The notes under the pieces were generated by a model. It was given only the letters and a program-made list of their open reading frames with translations, had not been told where the DNA came from and ran no database searches. A DNA stretch of 64,000 bases, taken from JAUZRW01 sp964549915. Its GTDB lineage: Bacteria > Chloroflexota > Anaerolineae > Aggregatilineales > Phototrophicaceae. The stretch is from positions 1 to 64,000 of the forward strand of contig CAZJWX010000014.1 in assembly GCA_964549915.1 (NCBI GenBank). The letters run 5' to 3'. Position 1 is the first letter of the stretch; each line of letters opens with the position of its first letter. This document shows, piece after piece, positions 35,233-44,064 of the stretch. A program made the translations under genes and the position numbers.

Positions 35233-37104
35233 CTAGAGATAGTACCGTTCGTTTTTCTTGGCTTCTTCATATTCGCTGCGAGACTGCTGCACTGCCGGGT
35301 CATCGCTGACCTCTGCAACGGCAACATCCCACCAGCTTTCGTACCCGCCCACGCGCTGCTCGCGATCCGTTTCGGTAACGATGCAGACTGGGCGCTTCTG
35401 GATGTTCCTGGCTTCTTCCAGCGCCTGACTGAATTCGGCGCGGTTCTTGGCTACAATGACGTGTGCACCCAGTGATTCGCAGTTCCTGGCAAAATCAATC
35501 AGCAGTGGTTCACCCGCCAGTTGATCGGCTTCTGCATCACGGTAGCGGTATCTGGTGCCGAAGCCGGCGCTGCCGACGCTCTCGGACAATCCGCCGATGC
35601 TGGCGTAGCCGTGATTATCCAGAATGATGATGTTCACCTTGATGCCTTCCTGCACCATCGTCACAATTTCGGTGTGCATCATCAAGAAGCTGCCATCGCC
35701 CACCATGACGTAGACTTCGCGGTCAGGATCAGCCATCTTCACGCCCATGCCACCTGCGATCTCATAGCCCATGCAGGAGTAGCCGTATTCCAGGTGGTAG
35801 CCTCGCGGCTCACGGGTGCGCCAGAGCTTGTGCAGGTCACCCGGCAGGCTGCCCGCCGCGCACAAGACGACATCCTGCGGGCGCGTCTGGGTATTCACCA
35901 TGCCAATGACTTCACCCTGCGAGAGCAGCGGCTCATGTTCCAGGCTGTAGATGCGATGGACTTCCGCATCCCAGCGCTGGTTATAATCTCTCGCACGCGC
36001 CTGATACGCGCCATCAGTACGATAATCCCCAAGGATTGCGCCCAATTCTTCCATCGTGGCGCGAGCATCACCGACCAGCGGAATCGCGCCGTGCTTATAG
36101 GCGTCTAATTCCATGACGTTGATGTTGACGAAGCGCACATCAGGATTCTGAAACGCGGTCTTGCTGGCGCTGGTAAAATCGCTGTAGCGGGTGCCAATGC
36201 CGATGACCAGGTCGGCTTCGCGTGCCAGGAGATTAGCGCCTTCGGTTCCCGTAGAGCCAATTGCGCCCAGGTTCAGCGGATGGTCGTAATTCAGCGATCC
36301 CTTCCCGGCCTGCGTCTCGCCAATGGGGATGCCTGTCTTTTCCACGAAATTGCGCAGTGCTTCGTTGGCCTCGCTGTAGTGGACGCCACCACCCGCCACG
36401 ATGAGCGGCTGGCTGGCGGATTTGATCCATTCCGCCGCTTTGCGCAGCAGCGATTCATCCGGACGGTTGCGCGGAATGACCCACACCCGCTTCTCGAACA
36501 TCTCTGCCGGATACTCATAGGCTTCCGTTTGCGTATCCTGCGGCAGCGCCAGAGTCACCGCACCTGTGTCCGCCGGGGAGGTCAGCACCCGCATGGCCTC
36601 CGGCAAGGACGTGATGAGCTGCTCAGGGCGCGAGATACGATCCCAGTAGCGCGAAACGGGTTTGAAGGCATCGTTGGCGCTGATGTCCTGCGTATGCTCC
36701 CACTCGACTTGCTGCAAAACAGGCGCCTGGATACGCTCAGCGAAGATATCCCCCGGCAGTAAGAGTACCGGAATGCGATTGACGGTCGCCAGCGCCGCAC
36801 CCGTGACCATGTTCGTCGCACCGGGGCCAATGCTCGATGTGCAGGCGAAGGTTTGCAGGCGATTCTTGTGCTTGGCGTAGGCCACCGCTGCATGGACCTG
36901 TGCCTGCTCATTGCGGCTCTGATGATAGCGAATCTCGCCGCTGAATTGCTGCAATGCCTGCCCAACCCCGGCAACATTGCCGTGCCCGAAAATCCCCCAG
37001 ACGCCAGCGAAGAAAGGATTTTCTACACCATCACGGGAGACATACTGCCTCGATAGATACAGGACGAGAGCTTGTGCAGTTGTAAGTCGTCTCTTTTCAG
37101 TCAT
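35233..37104 (-). CDS. iolD: 3D-(3,5/4)-trihydroxycyclohexane-1,2-dione hydrolase
   Basis: 623 residues, a full-length ThDP enzyme of the acetolactate synthase family. The N-terminal GVWGIFGHGNVAGVGQAL and the catalytic Glu region QSRNEQAQVHAAVAYA are IolD-like. The cofactor motif is GDGSFLMMHTEIVTMVQEG, closing with NIIILDNHGY. It opens the diketone ring to 5-deoxy-glucuronate. Its ribosome site (AGAGG) is formed partly by the stop codon region of the TIR gene directly upstream, so translation is likely coupled to it. Confidence 0.92.
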   Translation of the reverse strand: MTEKRRLTTAQALVLYLSRQYVSRDGVENPFFAGVWGIFGHGNVAGVGQALQQFSGEIRYHQSRNEQAQVHAAVAYAKHKNRLQTFACTSSIGPGATNMVTGAALATVNRIPVLLLPGDIFAERIQAPVLQQVEWEHTQDISANDAFKPVSRYWDRISRPEQLITSLPEAMRVLTSPADTGAVTLALPQDTQTEAYEYPAEMFEKRVWVIPRNRPDESLLRKAAEWIKSASQPLIVAGGGVHYSEANEALRNFVEKTGIPIGETQAGKGSLNYDHPLNLGAIGSTGTEGANLLAREADLVIGIGTRYSDFTSASKTAFQNPDVRFVNINVMELDAYKHGAIPLVGDARATMEELGAILGDYRTDGAYQARARDYNQRWDAEVHRIYSLEHEPLLSQGEVIGMVNTQTRPQDVVLCAAGSLPGDLHKLWRTREPRGYHLEYGYSCMGYEIAGGMGVKMADPDREVYVMVGDGSFLMMHTEIVTMVQEGIKVNIIILDNHGYASIGGLSESVGSAGFGTRYRYRDAEADQLAGEPLLIDFARNCESLGAHVIVAKNRAEFSQALEEARNIQKRPVCIVTETDREQRVGGYESWWDVAVAEVSDDPAVQQSRSEYEEAKKNERYYL

Positions 37105-37112
37105 AAGAACCT

Positions 37113-38087
37113 CTACTTCAATTGAAAACCTGCTTCATCTAATCGTTCCCGCAGGTATTGTTTCCATTTATCTGTGTCGTCTACTTCTTCAAATAGCACT
37201 CCGTCCAGGTCGGATGGTCTCTCGAAGTTCGGGAAAACCCTGTCAGGTTTCTTGAAAAGCACAAACACGTTTTCCCAGCCGAGATAGCCGTAGAAAAAAC
37301 CAAGTTCTAGAACTACGTTCTGCCGCGCCCGAAATTGAAGTGAGTGAGCACCAACATTTGGAGCATCAAACTGGAATCTTCCGGCTCCCATATCGTCAGC
37401 CGTAATTAACGCAATGGCAAACTTTGTGTCGCCTCCCCACGCGAGGAACTTCTGAAACAGAGAACTATGCTTGTTGTCCATTTTGCTGAGGATAATAGGT
37501 TTAACGCCAAGTTGGAGCAAGTATTCCTCGACCTCATCCCGTAAATCAGTATCATGTCCATGAACGATGAATACTGACGTGGGAGACACTTCGTCAGAAT
37601 CTGTTGTTTCCTTCTTTCGAATCTCTTCCGCAGCCTCCCGCGCAATGAATCTTGTCTCGGAATCCTTCAGTTTCGTCTCAACATTTGCGGTAGAAGCAAG
37701 CGATTTTAGACGTTCAATTAAGAAAGCCTCAATAGCGCGGTTACCATCACGAAGATCAATGTACTGGTGCCTTTTAAGCCGGAATGGAATTTCAGTGTCT
37801 TCAAGCAATACAGGAACGATTGCCCCGCCACTAGCGATAGCATAGGACAACTCATCCATTACGTTTTCGGAGGCTGTACTATGGCTAGACAAAAAAATAA
37901 TCAGACCGATTGCAGATCGAAGAGCATCTTCTATCGCAGAATCCCACCTCTCACCCGGGGTGATTGCAAATTGGTCTACCCATAAATTGATGTTAGCCTC
38001 TTGAAGGCGACGAACGATCTCAAGTACTCGCGCACTATCGCGCCTTGCATAACTAACGAAGAAGTATGGCTTCGGAACTGAACTCAT
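37113..38087 (-). CDS. Two-domain TIR protein inserted in the inositol operon
   Basis: 324 residues. Residues about 7-120 are a bacterial TIR domain: YFFVSYARRDS, the strand IGLIIFLSSHS and NVMDELSYA, with Glu79 in the place of the NADase catalytic Glu. Residues about 170-300 form a second TIR-like domain of the kind found in nucleotide-responsive effectors: VFIVHGHDTDLRDEVEEYL, IALITADDMGA and RQNVVLELGFFYGYLG with Glu261. Together they suggest NAD-degrading anti-phage immunity; this is inference. The gene is clearly AT-richer than both neighbours, yet sits 3 bp after iolB and 8 bp before iolD on the same strand. GAGGGTAGG precedes the ATG. Confidence 0.8.
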   Translation of the reverse strand: MSSVPKPYFFVSYARRDSARVLEIVRRLQEANINLWVDQFAITPGERWDSAIEDALRSAIGLIIFLSSHSTASENVMDELSYAIASGGAIVPVLLEDTEIPFRLKRHQYIDLRDGNRAIEAFLIERLKSLASTANVETKLKDSETRFIAREAAEEIRKKETTDSDEVSPTSVFIVHGHDTDLRDEVEEYLLQLGVKPIILSKMDNKHSSLFQKFLAWGGDTKFAIALITADDMGAGRFQFDAPNVGAHSLQFRARQNVVLELGFFYGYLGWENVFVLFKKPDRVFPNFERPSDLDGVLFEEVDDTDKWKQYLRERLDEAGFQLK

Positions 38088-38090
38088 TGC

Positions 38091-38978
38091 CTACCCTCGA
38101 GGCTCCATCCCATGATGCACAATTGGCAGACGGGGATCCTGCCATGTCCAGGTATCCTTCACCCAGGCATAGGCCGGATCATCGCTGTTGGCGAGGGACT
38201 GCGCCGAACCCGCCAGGAAGTTCAGGTAGTAGGTCGTGTAGCCGTGTGCGCTGACCACTGGATGATAGCCTTCCGGGACGAGCACGGCGTCGTGATGCTG
38301 CGCCATCATCAGGCCGTCAATGCTGCGCTCATCGTTATAGACACGCTGGTAGGCATAGCCGCCAGGATTGTCGATTTTGTAGAAGTAGATTTCTTCCAGA
38401 TCTGCTTCCAGCAGATTGCCGTCGTCGTCTTCGCGATGCACGTCGTGTTTGTGCGGCGGATAGCTGCTCCAGTTACCGGACGGCGTGTAGACTTCCACGC
38501 AGACGATGCGATGGCAGTTGAAGCCCGGCGGGATGATTCCATTGATCTGACGGGTGGCGTTGGCACCGCCGCGAATCTCGATGCTAGCCATGTCCGGCGT
38601 GACCAACTGCGTCGGGAAATCCTGATCGGTAGGAACCCAGCAGGAGGCAAATTCAAAGTCATCGGTGAGCGCTTCGATCTCGAATTCCTTGTTGCGCGAG
38701 AGATACAGCGCGTATGGCATGCCGCTGAAGACATTCGGACGCCGTCCCACGTTGGTGAAGTCACCATCGGTAGTCTTGATATTGCAACGACCGCCGAGGA
38801 TGACGATGGCATTTTCGTGATCGCGCGTGTTGTCACCGTAGGTCTGCCCCTTGTTCAGGCGCATTGCCGACATGTTGAGATATTCCCAACCCGCCGCTTC
38901 GGCATTCACCCGCGCAAACTCCCCGGTTCCACCTGTGTCCTGCGATTTGATGAGCATTGTCTCTGAAGTGTATTGCAT
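38091..38978 (-). CDS. iolB: 5-deoxy-glucuronate isomerase
   Basis: 295 residues with the double-cupin IolB pattern. Metal-binding residues are seen in YPPHKHDVHRED, a Glu in LEEIYFYKI and a His in VPEGYHPVVSAHGY. GEFARVNAEAAGWEYLNMSA is typical of the N-terminus. It isomerises 5-deoxy-glucuronate to 2-deoxy-5-keto-gluconate. The stop is followed after 3 bp by the start of the TIR gene. Confidence 0.9.
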   Translation of the reverse strand: MQYTSETMLIKSQDTGGTGEFARVNAEAAGWEYLNMSAMRLNKGQTYGDNTRDHENAIVILGGRCNIKTTDGDFTNVGRRPNVFSGMPYALYLSRNKEFEIEALTDDFEFASCWVPTDQDFPTQLVTPDMASIEIRGGANATRQINGIIPPGFNCHRIVCVEVYTPSGNWSSYPPHKHDVHREDDDGNLLEADLEEIYFYKIDNPGGYAYQRVYNDERSIDGLMMAQHHDAVLVPEGYHPVVSAHGYTTYYLNFLAGSAQSLANSDDPAYAWVKDTWTWQDPRLPIVHHGMEPRG

Positions 38979-38999
38979 GGTATTGATCCAACCTCTCGT

Positions 39000-39803
39000 T
39001 CAGTGTTGTTTCAACCAGTTCAGGCTGCTGGCGAGTTGTTCTTGCAGCAACTCCCGCCAATTGCCCGTTTTTTCCGGCGTGAAAGGATCCGGCCCCGGTA
39101 CAGTGCATTCCAGGACGAGGGCATAGTCGTAGTGGATATCGCTGAGCGCCGCCAATTGCGCGTCAAAATCCGTATGCCCCGCGCCAATGCCCTGACGATT
39201 CGAATCCGCCGCGTGATACAACCACAACTGTTTGCCCGTCTGAAGAAGTGCGCCCGCCGGATCCGCTTCTTCAATATTCATATGGTAGGCATCCAGCAGC
39301 ACGCCGACATTTTCAGCATCAACATCCTGGATAAACTGCAAGGCTTCGGCATGATTGTGAATCTGGTGCGTCTCGTAACGATTGAGCACCTCAAAGACAA
39401 TCCGCAGATTCACTTCAGCGGCGCGTTCAGCAATCCTGGCTACGCTCTCGCGCAAGAGAGCATCTTCTTCTGCCTGGGTGCTGAGCGGCTGGATACGCCC
39501 AACCAGCCCATGACACGACACCAACGGTTCACCCAATTCCGCCGCGAAATCGAGCAAGCGATAGTAGTAATCGACTGCCTCGCCGCGGACAGTTGGCTCC
39601 GGGTGCGCGATATCCGCATCAGCGGGAGTAAGTGAAAAGACCGAGAGGCCATGATCGTCCAGGATGCGCCTTGCTTCCGCACTGCTATACAGCCGCAGGT
39701 CGCCGAGCAATTCCACGCCATCCAGCTCGAGCGCAGCGAGACGTTGCGCAGTGGTCTCCAGCGGCTCAGCGCCGAATGTCCACGTGCAGACGCCGTACTG
39801 CAT
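39000..39803 (-). CDS. Xylose-isomerase-like TIM-barrel protein (IolI/IolE/tagatose-epimerase type)
   Basis: 267 residues from the ATG at 39803, which lies just 1 bp beyond the iolC stop; the longer frame overlaps iolC. VFEVLNRYETHQIHNHAEAL, then VGVLLDAYHMNIEE and LVLECTVPG, give the Glu-Asp-His-Glu metal site of the AP-endonuclease-2/xylose-isomerase-like family. The closest remembered pattern is the D-tagatose 3-epimerase/2-keto-myo-inositol isomerase group rather than classical IolE. Since no other inosose dehydratase candidate is visible, it may take that step or interconvert inososes. Confidence 0.7.
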   Translation of the reverse strand: MQYGVCTWTFGAEPLETTAQRLAALELDGVELLGDLRLYSSAEARRILDDHGLSVFSLTPADADIAHPEPTVRGEAVDYYYRLLDFAAELGEPLVSCHGLVGRIQPLSTQAEEDALLRESVARIAERAAEVNLRIVFEVLNRYETHQIHNHAEALQFIQDVDAENVGVLLDAYHMNIEEADPAGALLQTGKQLWLYHAADSNRQGIGAGHTDFDAQLAALSDIHYDYALVLECTVPGPDPFTPEKTGNWRELLQEQLASSLNWLKQH

Positions 39804-39804
39804 C

Positions 39805-40818
39805 TCAGTCCAGCCCGCCATAGGGTTCGACAAACCGCAGCACTTCATCCATCGTCGGCATGAAATTGGCGCAGCCGTGCTGCGTCACCACGATGGCACC
39901 GCAGGCATTGCCCAACCGTGCCGATCTGTACCAGCCCCAATCATTGACATAGCCGTAGAGGAAGCCACCACCAAAGGCATCCCCCGCGCCAAGGATGTTG
40001 GTGATTTCCACCGGGAAACCGGGAGCTTCGATGATTTCACCATCTGGCAGGTGAATTTTCGCCCCCTCCGCACCGACTTTTTCGACGACAGCATCCAGGT
40101 TGAAGCCCAGCATCTGCTCGATATTGCTGCGGCTGTCTCCCTCAACCTTCGTGTCCGAAACTTGCGAGTGGGTCAGCGACATCTTCGCGGGGTCGTCCAG
40201 CATCGCGGCGTTGATCTCATCTTCCGTGCCAATGACAACATCCACCAGCGGCAACACCGCACGGATTTGCACACCGAACGCCCGCACGTCATGCCACTGA
40301 TCCGGACGAAAATCGATATCCAGCACCACCTTGGCGCCAGATTTACGCGCTTGCTCCGCCGCAAACATCGTCGCGCTGCGGCTCGGCTCCTTGCTCAGGT
40401 TCGTTCCGGCGAACTGGAAGACCTTGCAATCTGCGATGGGCGCTGCCAGCACATCGTCAATCGTCAGGTTGATGTCCGCCGCGTTGTCGCGGTAGTAAAC
40501 CAGCGGGAACTTATTCGGCGGTTCGATGCCAAGTACCACTGCACTGGTACGATGCGCTGCCTTGGTCGGGATGAACTGCGTCTCGACCCCTTCTTTATCA
40601 AGGAAATCGACGATGAAGCGCCCGACCGGGTCTTCCCCGATAGCCGTCAACAGCGCGGTTTTCAGCCCCAGGCGACGCCCCCCCACGCTGATATTGGTTG
40701 GTGAGCCACCTACATAGGCCGCGAAACTGCCGATTTGCGAAAACGGCGTCCCGACATCGTTCGAGTACAGGTCGATGGAACTGCGCCCCATGTGCAAGGT
40801 ATCGTACGTCTTCGTCAT
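39805..40818 (-). CDS. iolC: 5-dehydro-2-deoxygluconokinase
   Basis: 337 residues from the ATG at 40818, preceded by AGGTGTG; the frame extends upstream but overlaps iolG. PfkB-family motifs are clear: FAAYVGGSPTNISVGGRRLG near the start and TNILGAGDAFGGGFLYGY near the end, with the catalytic Asp in GAGDAF. MGRSSIDLYSNDVG is typical of IolC. It phosphorylates 2-deoxy-5-keto-gluconate at C6. It overlaps neither neighbour but has gaps under 15 bp on both sides. Confidence 0.9.
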   Translation of the reverse strand: MTKTYDTLHMGRSSIDLYSNDVGTPFSQIGSFAAYVGGSPTNISVGGRRLGLKTALLTAIGEDPVGRFIVDFLDKEGVETQFIPTKAAHRTSAVVLGIEPPNKFPLVYYRDNAADINLTIDDVLAAPIADCKVFQFAGTNLSKEPSRSATMFAAEQARKSGAKVVLDIDFRPDQWHDVRAFGVQIRAVLPLVDVVIGTEDEINAAMLDDPAKMSLTHSQVSDTKVEGDSRSNIEQMLGFNLDAVVEKVGAEGAKIHLPDGEIIEAPGFPVEITNILGAGDAFGGGFLYGYVNDWGWYRSARLGNACGAIVVTQHGCANFMPTMDEVLRFVEPYGGLD

Positions 40819-40828
40819 CGCTGCACAC

Positions 40829-41842
40829 CTATTCCGCAATTTCGCTGAGCTTCACTGGACAATTCTCCTGGAAGGATCGCCGCGCCGCCTGCGCCATCAC
40901 CACAGGCACACGCCCATCCATACCTGTGACGGGTACGGGTTTGTCTTCCGCCACAGCCTCCACAAAAGCACGCAGTTCATTTTCGTAGGACTGCATGTAG
41001 CGTTCCAGGAAGAAATTCAGCGGCAAACTGGCACGCCTTACCGAGTTCGCGCTCTGGATCGTGACAGCATCGGGATAGAGGTTCTCATTAGTGGCGCTGC
41101 CTTCACTGCCGAAGACTTCTACGCGCTGGTCATAGCCGTAGACCGCCTTGCGACTGTTGTCGATGGTGCCGATTGCGCCGTTAGCAAATTTCAGCGTGAC
41201 GAGCGCCGTGTCGATATCCCCTGCTTGTCCGATGGCTTCATCCACCAGCACGGCTCCGGCAGCGTAAATCTCTTCCACCTCGCCGAAGAGAAAACGCGCC
41301 ATATCGAAGTCGTGGATGGTCATATCGAAGAAGATGCCACCGGACACCTTGACATATTCAATCGGTGGTGGGCCAGGGTCGCGGCTGACGATGTGCAGCA
41401 GATGCGGCATGCCGATTTCTCCCTGTGTGATCGCCTGCTGGATGCGCATGAATGAGGGGTCAAAGCGGCGATTGAAGCCAATTTGCAGCTTCACCCCGGC
41501 CTGCTCCACCGCTGCCAGCGCTTCATCAATCCTGTCCAGTTCAGCGGCAATCGGCTTCTCACAGAAGATGTGCTTTCCGGCACGCGCACAATCGATCATG
41601 AAGGGCGCGTGCGTATCAGTGGACGATGCGATGATGACTGCATGCACATCGTCACGCCCGATGGCCTCTCGATGATTCACCGTGTGGTGCGCGATGTCAT
41701 ATTGCGCCGCGAGTTCCACCGCCGCTATTTCGTAGGCATCCGCGACGGAGACGATTCTTGCATTCGGGATGGCGCTCATCACGGCCTGCGCATGGACTTT
41801 GCCGATGCGACCAGCACCAATCAACGCCAGATTCAACGTCAT
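40829..41842 (-). CDS. iolG: myo-inositol 2-dehydrogenase
   Basis: 337 residues. The NAD-binding motif is LIGAGRIGKVHAQAV; the EKP motif is IFCEKPIAAELD; the C-terminal domain has GGIFFDMTIHDFDMARFL with the catalytic Asp/His pair. The IolG-like QIGFNRRFDPSF supports inositol or a close polyol as substrate. It oxidises myo-inositol to 2-keto-myo-inositol at the entrance of the pathway. The spacing to the transporter genes upstream is 94 bp. Confidence 0.85.
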   Translation of the reverse strand: MTLNLALIGAGRIGKVHAQAVMSAIPNARIVSVADAYEIAAVELAAQYDIAHHTVNHREAIGRDDVHAVIIASSTDTHAPFMIDCARAGKHIFCEKPIAAELDRIDEALAAVEQAGVKLQIGFNRRFDPSFMRIQQAITQGEIGMPHLLHIVSRDPGPPPIEYVKVSGGIFFDMTIHDFDMARFLFGEVEEIYAAGAVLVDEAIGQAGDIDTALVTLKFANGAIGTIDNSRKAVYGYDQRVEVFGSEGSATNENLYPDAVTIQSANSVRRASLPLNFFLERYMQSYENELRAFVEAVAEDKPVPVTGMDGRVPVVMAQAARRSFQENCPVKLSEIAE

Positions 41843-41936
41843 GTTTCGCTTCCTTCCCGGTCAATCCGGGGGTGGCAGGGCGTTCACAACGCCCCACGAA
41901 TGGATCATACTTATTGTTCGCGCCGCGCCATTTATC

Positions 41937-42842
41937 TCAATCTTCTTCGATTTCGGCGCTGCGCTTGAGCACCTCCGGCTTCAGAGGTGCGTGCCCGTCT
42001 TCATCTTCGCGCTCTTCATGAACACCCTTCGCCAGATCAGCGACGGCATTATCCGCCGTGAATTCGCGCAGTTCATGCTCCAGGCGTTCCAGTTCATCAC
42101 CGCCAGACATCATGCGGATCATCTCTTCGCGCGAGAGTTCGGCCTTGGTGAACGTCCCCAGCGTCTTACCGCGCTTGAGGATGGTGAATCGATCGCCGAT
42201 GGGGTAGGCGTGGTGCGGATTATGCGTGATGAAGATCACGGAAACACCGCGCGCACGCGCCTGGGCGATGTAGCGCAGCACTGTGCCCGCCTGTTTCACA
42301 CCCAGCGCCGAGGTCGGCTCATCCAGAATGAGTACCTTCGCGCCGAAGTAGACCGCACGCGCAATCGCTACCGACTGGCGCTCACCGCCTGAAAGAGTGC
42401 CGACAGGCTGTTCTGGATCGCGGATGTCGATGCCCATTTTGGCCATCTCTTCGCGCGCGATGTCATTGGCTTTGGCGACATCAAAACGACGGAAGGGCCA
42501 GAAGCCCCTGGTTGGCTCGCTACCCAGGAAGAAATTGCGCGAGATGCTCATCAACGAGACCATGGCCAGATCCTGGTAGACTGTCGCAATCCCATGATCT
42601 AGCGCGTCGCGCGGGGAGTTGAAGTCCACCGGCTTCCCATCAACGAGGTATTGGCCTTCGCTGGGCTTATGCACGCCGGAAAGTGTCTTGATGAGCGTGG
42701 ATTTACCCGCGCCATTATCCCCCAGGAGGCACATCACCTCGCCGGGCATAATCGTCATGCTGACATCGCTGAGGGCGATCACGCTGCCAAAATATTTGGA
42801 GACGTTGCGTACTTCGATAGCGGGAGTGGTCTTATTCATCAT
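41937..42842 (-). CDS. Sugar/inositol ABC transporter ATP-binding protein, single-cassette type
   Basis: 301 residues. Walker A is GDNGAGKSTLIKTL, the signature LSGGERQSVAIARAVYFGAK, Walker B LILDEPTSALG and the H-loop FITHNPHHAY. RbsA/MglA relatives normally carry two cassettes in about 500 residues, but this protein has one, like the FrcA/IatA subgroup. An acidic tail of about 50 residues follows. It overlaps the permease gene by four bases and would power inositol or sugar uptake. Confidence 0.85.
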   Translation of the reverse strand: MMNKTTPAIEVRNVSKYFGSVIALSDVSMTIMPGEVMCLLGDNGAGKSTLIKTLSGVHKPSEGQYLVDGKPVDFNSPRDALDHGIATVYQDLAMVSLMSISRNFFLGSEPTRGFWPFRRFDVAKANDIAREEMAKMGIDIRDPEQPVGTLSGGERQSVAIARAVYFGAKVLILDEPTSALGVKQAGTVLRYIAQARARGVSVIFITHNPHHAYPIGDRFTILKRGKTLGTFTKAELSREEMIRMMSGGDELERLEHELREFTADNAVADLAKGVHEEREDEDGHAPLKPEVLKRSAEIEED

Positions 42843-43954
42843 CGGCCTCCCAGCGCTTGTCTACGAACGTAGTTATTCACCAGCACGGCCACGATAATCA
42901 ACGCACCCAGCACAACGCGGAACAACTCAGAGTCGATGCCCGCTGCCGGCACGCCCAACCGCACCATGCCATAGATCAGTGCGCCCAGCGCCCCACCGAT
43001 GACGGAACCATACCCACCGGTGAGCAACGTGCCGCCGATTACGGCTGCGGAAATCGCAAAGAGTTCCTGCAAATCGCCGCGCAACGCCGCCGCGCTCTGG
43101 ATGCCGAAAACCTGAATTTGACCGAGGAGCCACGCCGCAGCCGCCGTCGTCATGAAGAGGGAAATCTTCACGCGGTCAACCGGAACACCCGTGTTGCGTG
43201 CTGCATTTTCGTCACCGCCGACGGCGAAAATCCAATTGCCGAAACGTGTGCGCAGTAGCACCCAGGTCGCGATAGCGATGAGTGCCAGCCACCAGAGGAT
43301 CGACACATCGAAATCGGTCGTTGAAGTGATGGTAACGGTCTCCCCTGTGAAGGAGGTGCGCTCTGTCACCCGTTCCAGGCTAATGAATGCGGAATGGAAG
43401 AGAGGACGCCAATTCTGCCAGCCATCCACCTTCTGCGCGAGGGCATCCACATTCGACGTGCCAGCGGCAGCCAGCGACAGCGCAATCGTCGCGCCGCGAA
43501 CCGCGAAAAGCGAACCGAGTGTGATGATGAATGAGGGCAGTTTCGTGCGGACAACCAATAACCCGTTGAAGAAGCCAATCCCCAGCGCGATCAAGAGCGA
43601 CAGGAGCATAGCGATGGGCAGCGGGAGGCCATAGGTGGCGGCAAAAATCGCCGTAGCCATCGTGGACGCGCCAATTGTCGAACCTACGGAGAGATCAAAT
43701 TCTCCGGCGATCATCAGGAGCGTCACTGCGACAACCAGAATGCCGAGTTCGGATGCGGTCTCCAGAAAGAGGGATGCACCGTTCACCCCGGCAAAATCAG
43801 CCCCGGCTGCAAATGCAAAGAAAATCCAGATGACGACGACACCAGCGAGCGCGCCTACTTCCGGTCGCCGCAAAATGCGCTGCACGAGGCTGGCCTGCTT
43901 GACGCGCTCATCTCCTGGTTTTTGTTTCTGTACGGTACTCGTTGCGGATGCCAT
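42839..43954 (-). CDS. Sugar/inositol ABC transporter permease (BPD_transp_2)
   Basis: 371 residues from the ATG at 43954; a TTG at 43966 is also in frame. The hydrophobic core contains GEFDLSVGSTIGASTMATAI and VVRTKLPSFIITLGSLFAVR, the RbsC/FrcB-type hallmark. NAARNTGVPVDRVKISLFMT is the ATPase-contact loop. The protein would form the membrane channel as a homodimer. It follows the binding-protein gene after a 110-bp gap with a stem-loop. Confidence 0.85.
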   Translation of the reverse strand: MASATSTVQKQKPGDERVKQASLVQRILRRPEVGALAGVVVIWIFFAFAAGADFAGVNGASLFLETASELGILVVAVTLLMIAGEFDLSVGSTIGASTMATAIFAATYGLPLPIAMLLSLLIALGIGFFNGLLVVRTKLPSFIITLGSLFAVRGATIALSLAAAGTSNVDALAQKVDGWQNWRPLFHSAFISLERVTERTSFTGETVTITSTTDFDVSILWWLALIAIATWVLLRTRFGNWIFAVGGDENAARNTGVPVDRVKISLFMTTAAAAWLLGQIQVFGIQSAAALRGDLQELFAISAAVIGGTLLTGGYGSVIGGALGALIYGMVRLGVPAAGIDSELFRVVLGALIIVAVLVNNYVRRQALGGR

Positions 43955-43997
43955 CTCACAATCCAATCAATCAAATAACTCTAATTTCGTCCATCAG

Positions 43998-44028
43998 GGA
44001 GTGAGCGACATTGCGTCGCCCACTCACC
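43998..44028. other. Intercistronic stem-loop after the binding-protein gene
   Basis: GGAGTGAGCGAC (43998-44009) pairs with GTCGCCCACTCACC (44015-44028), with one mismatch. It lies between the binding protein and permease genes. This is the usual position of structures that let binding-protein message outlast the rest. Confidence 0.55.
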
Positions 44029-44064
44029 GTTGCTATTGGTGTAGGACAATGTACTCTACGGGGC

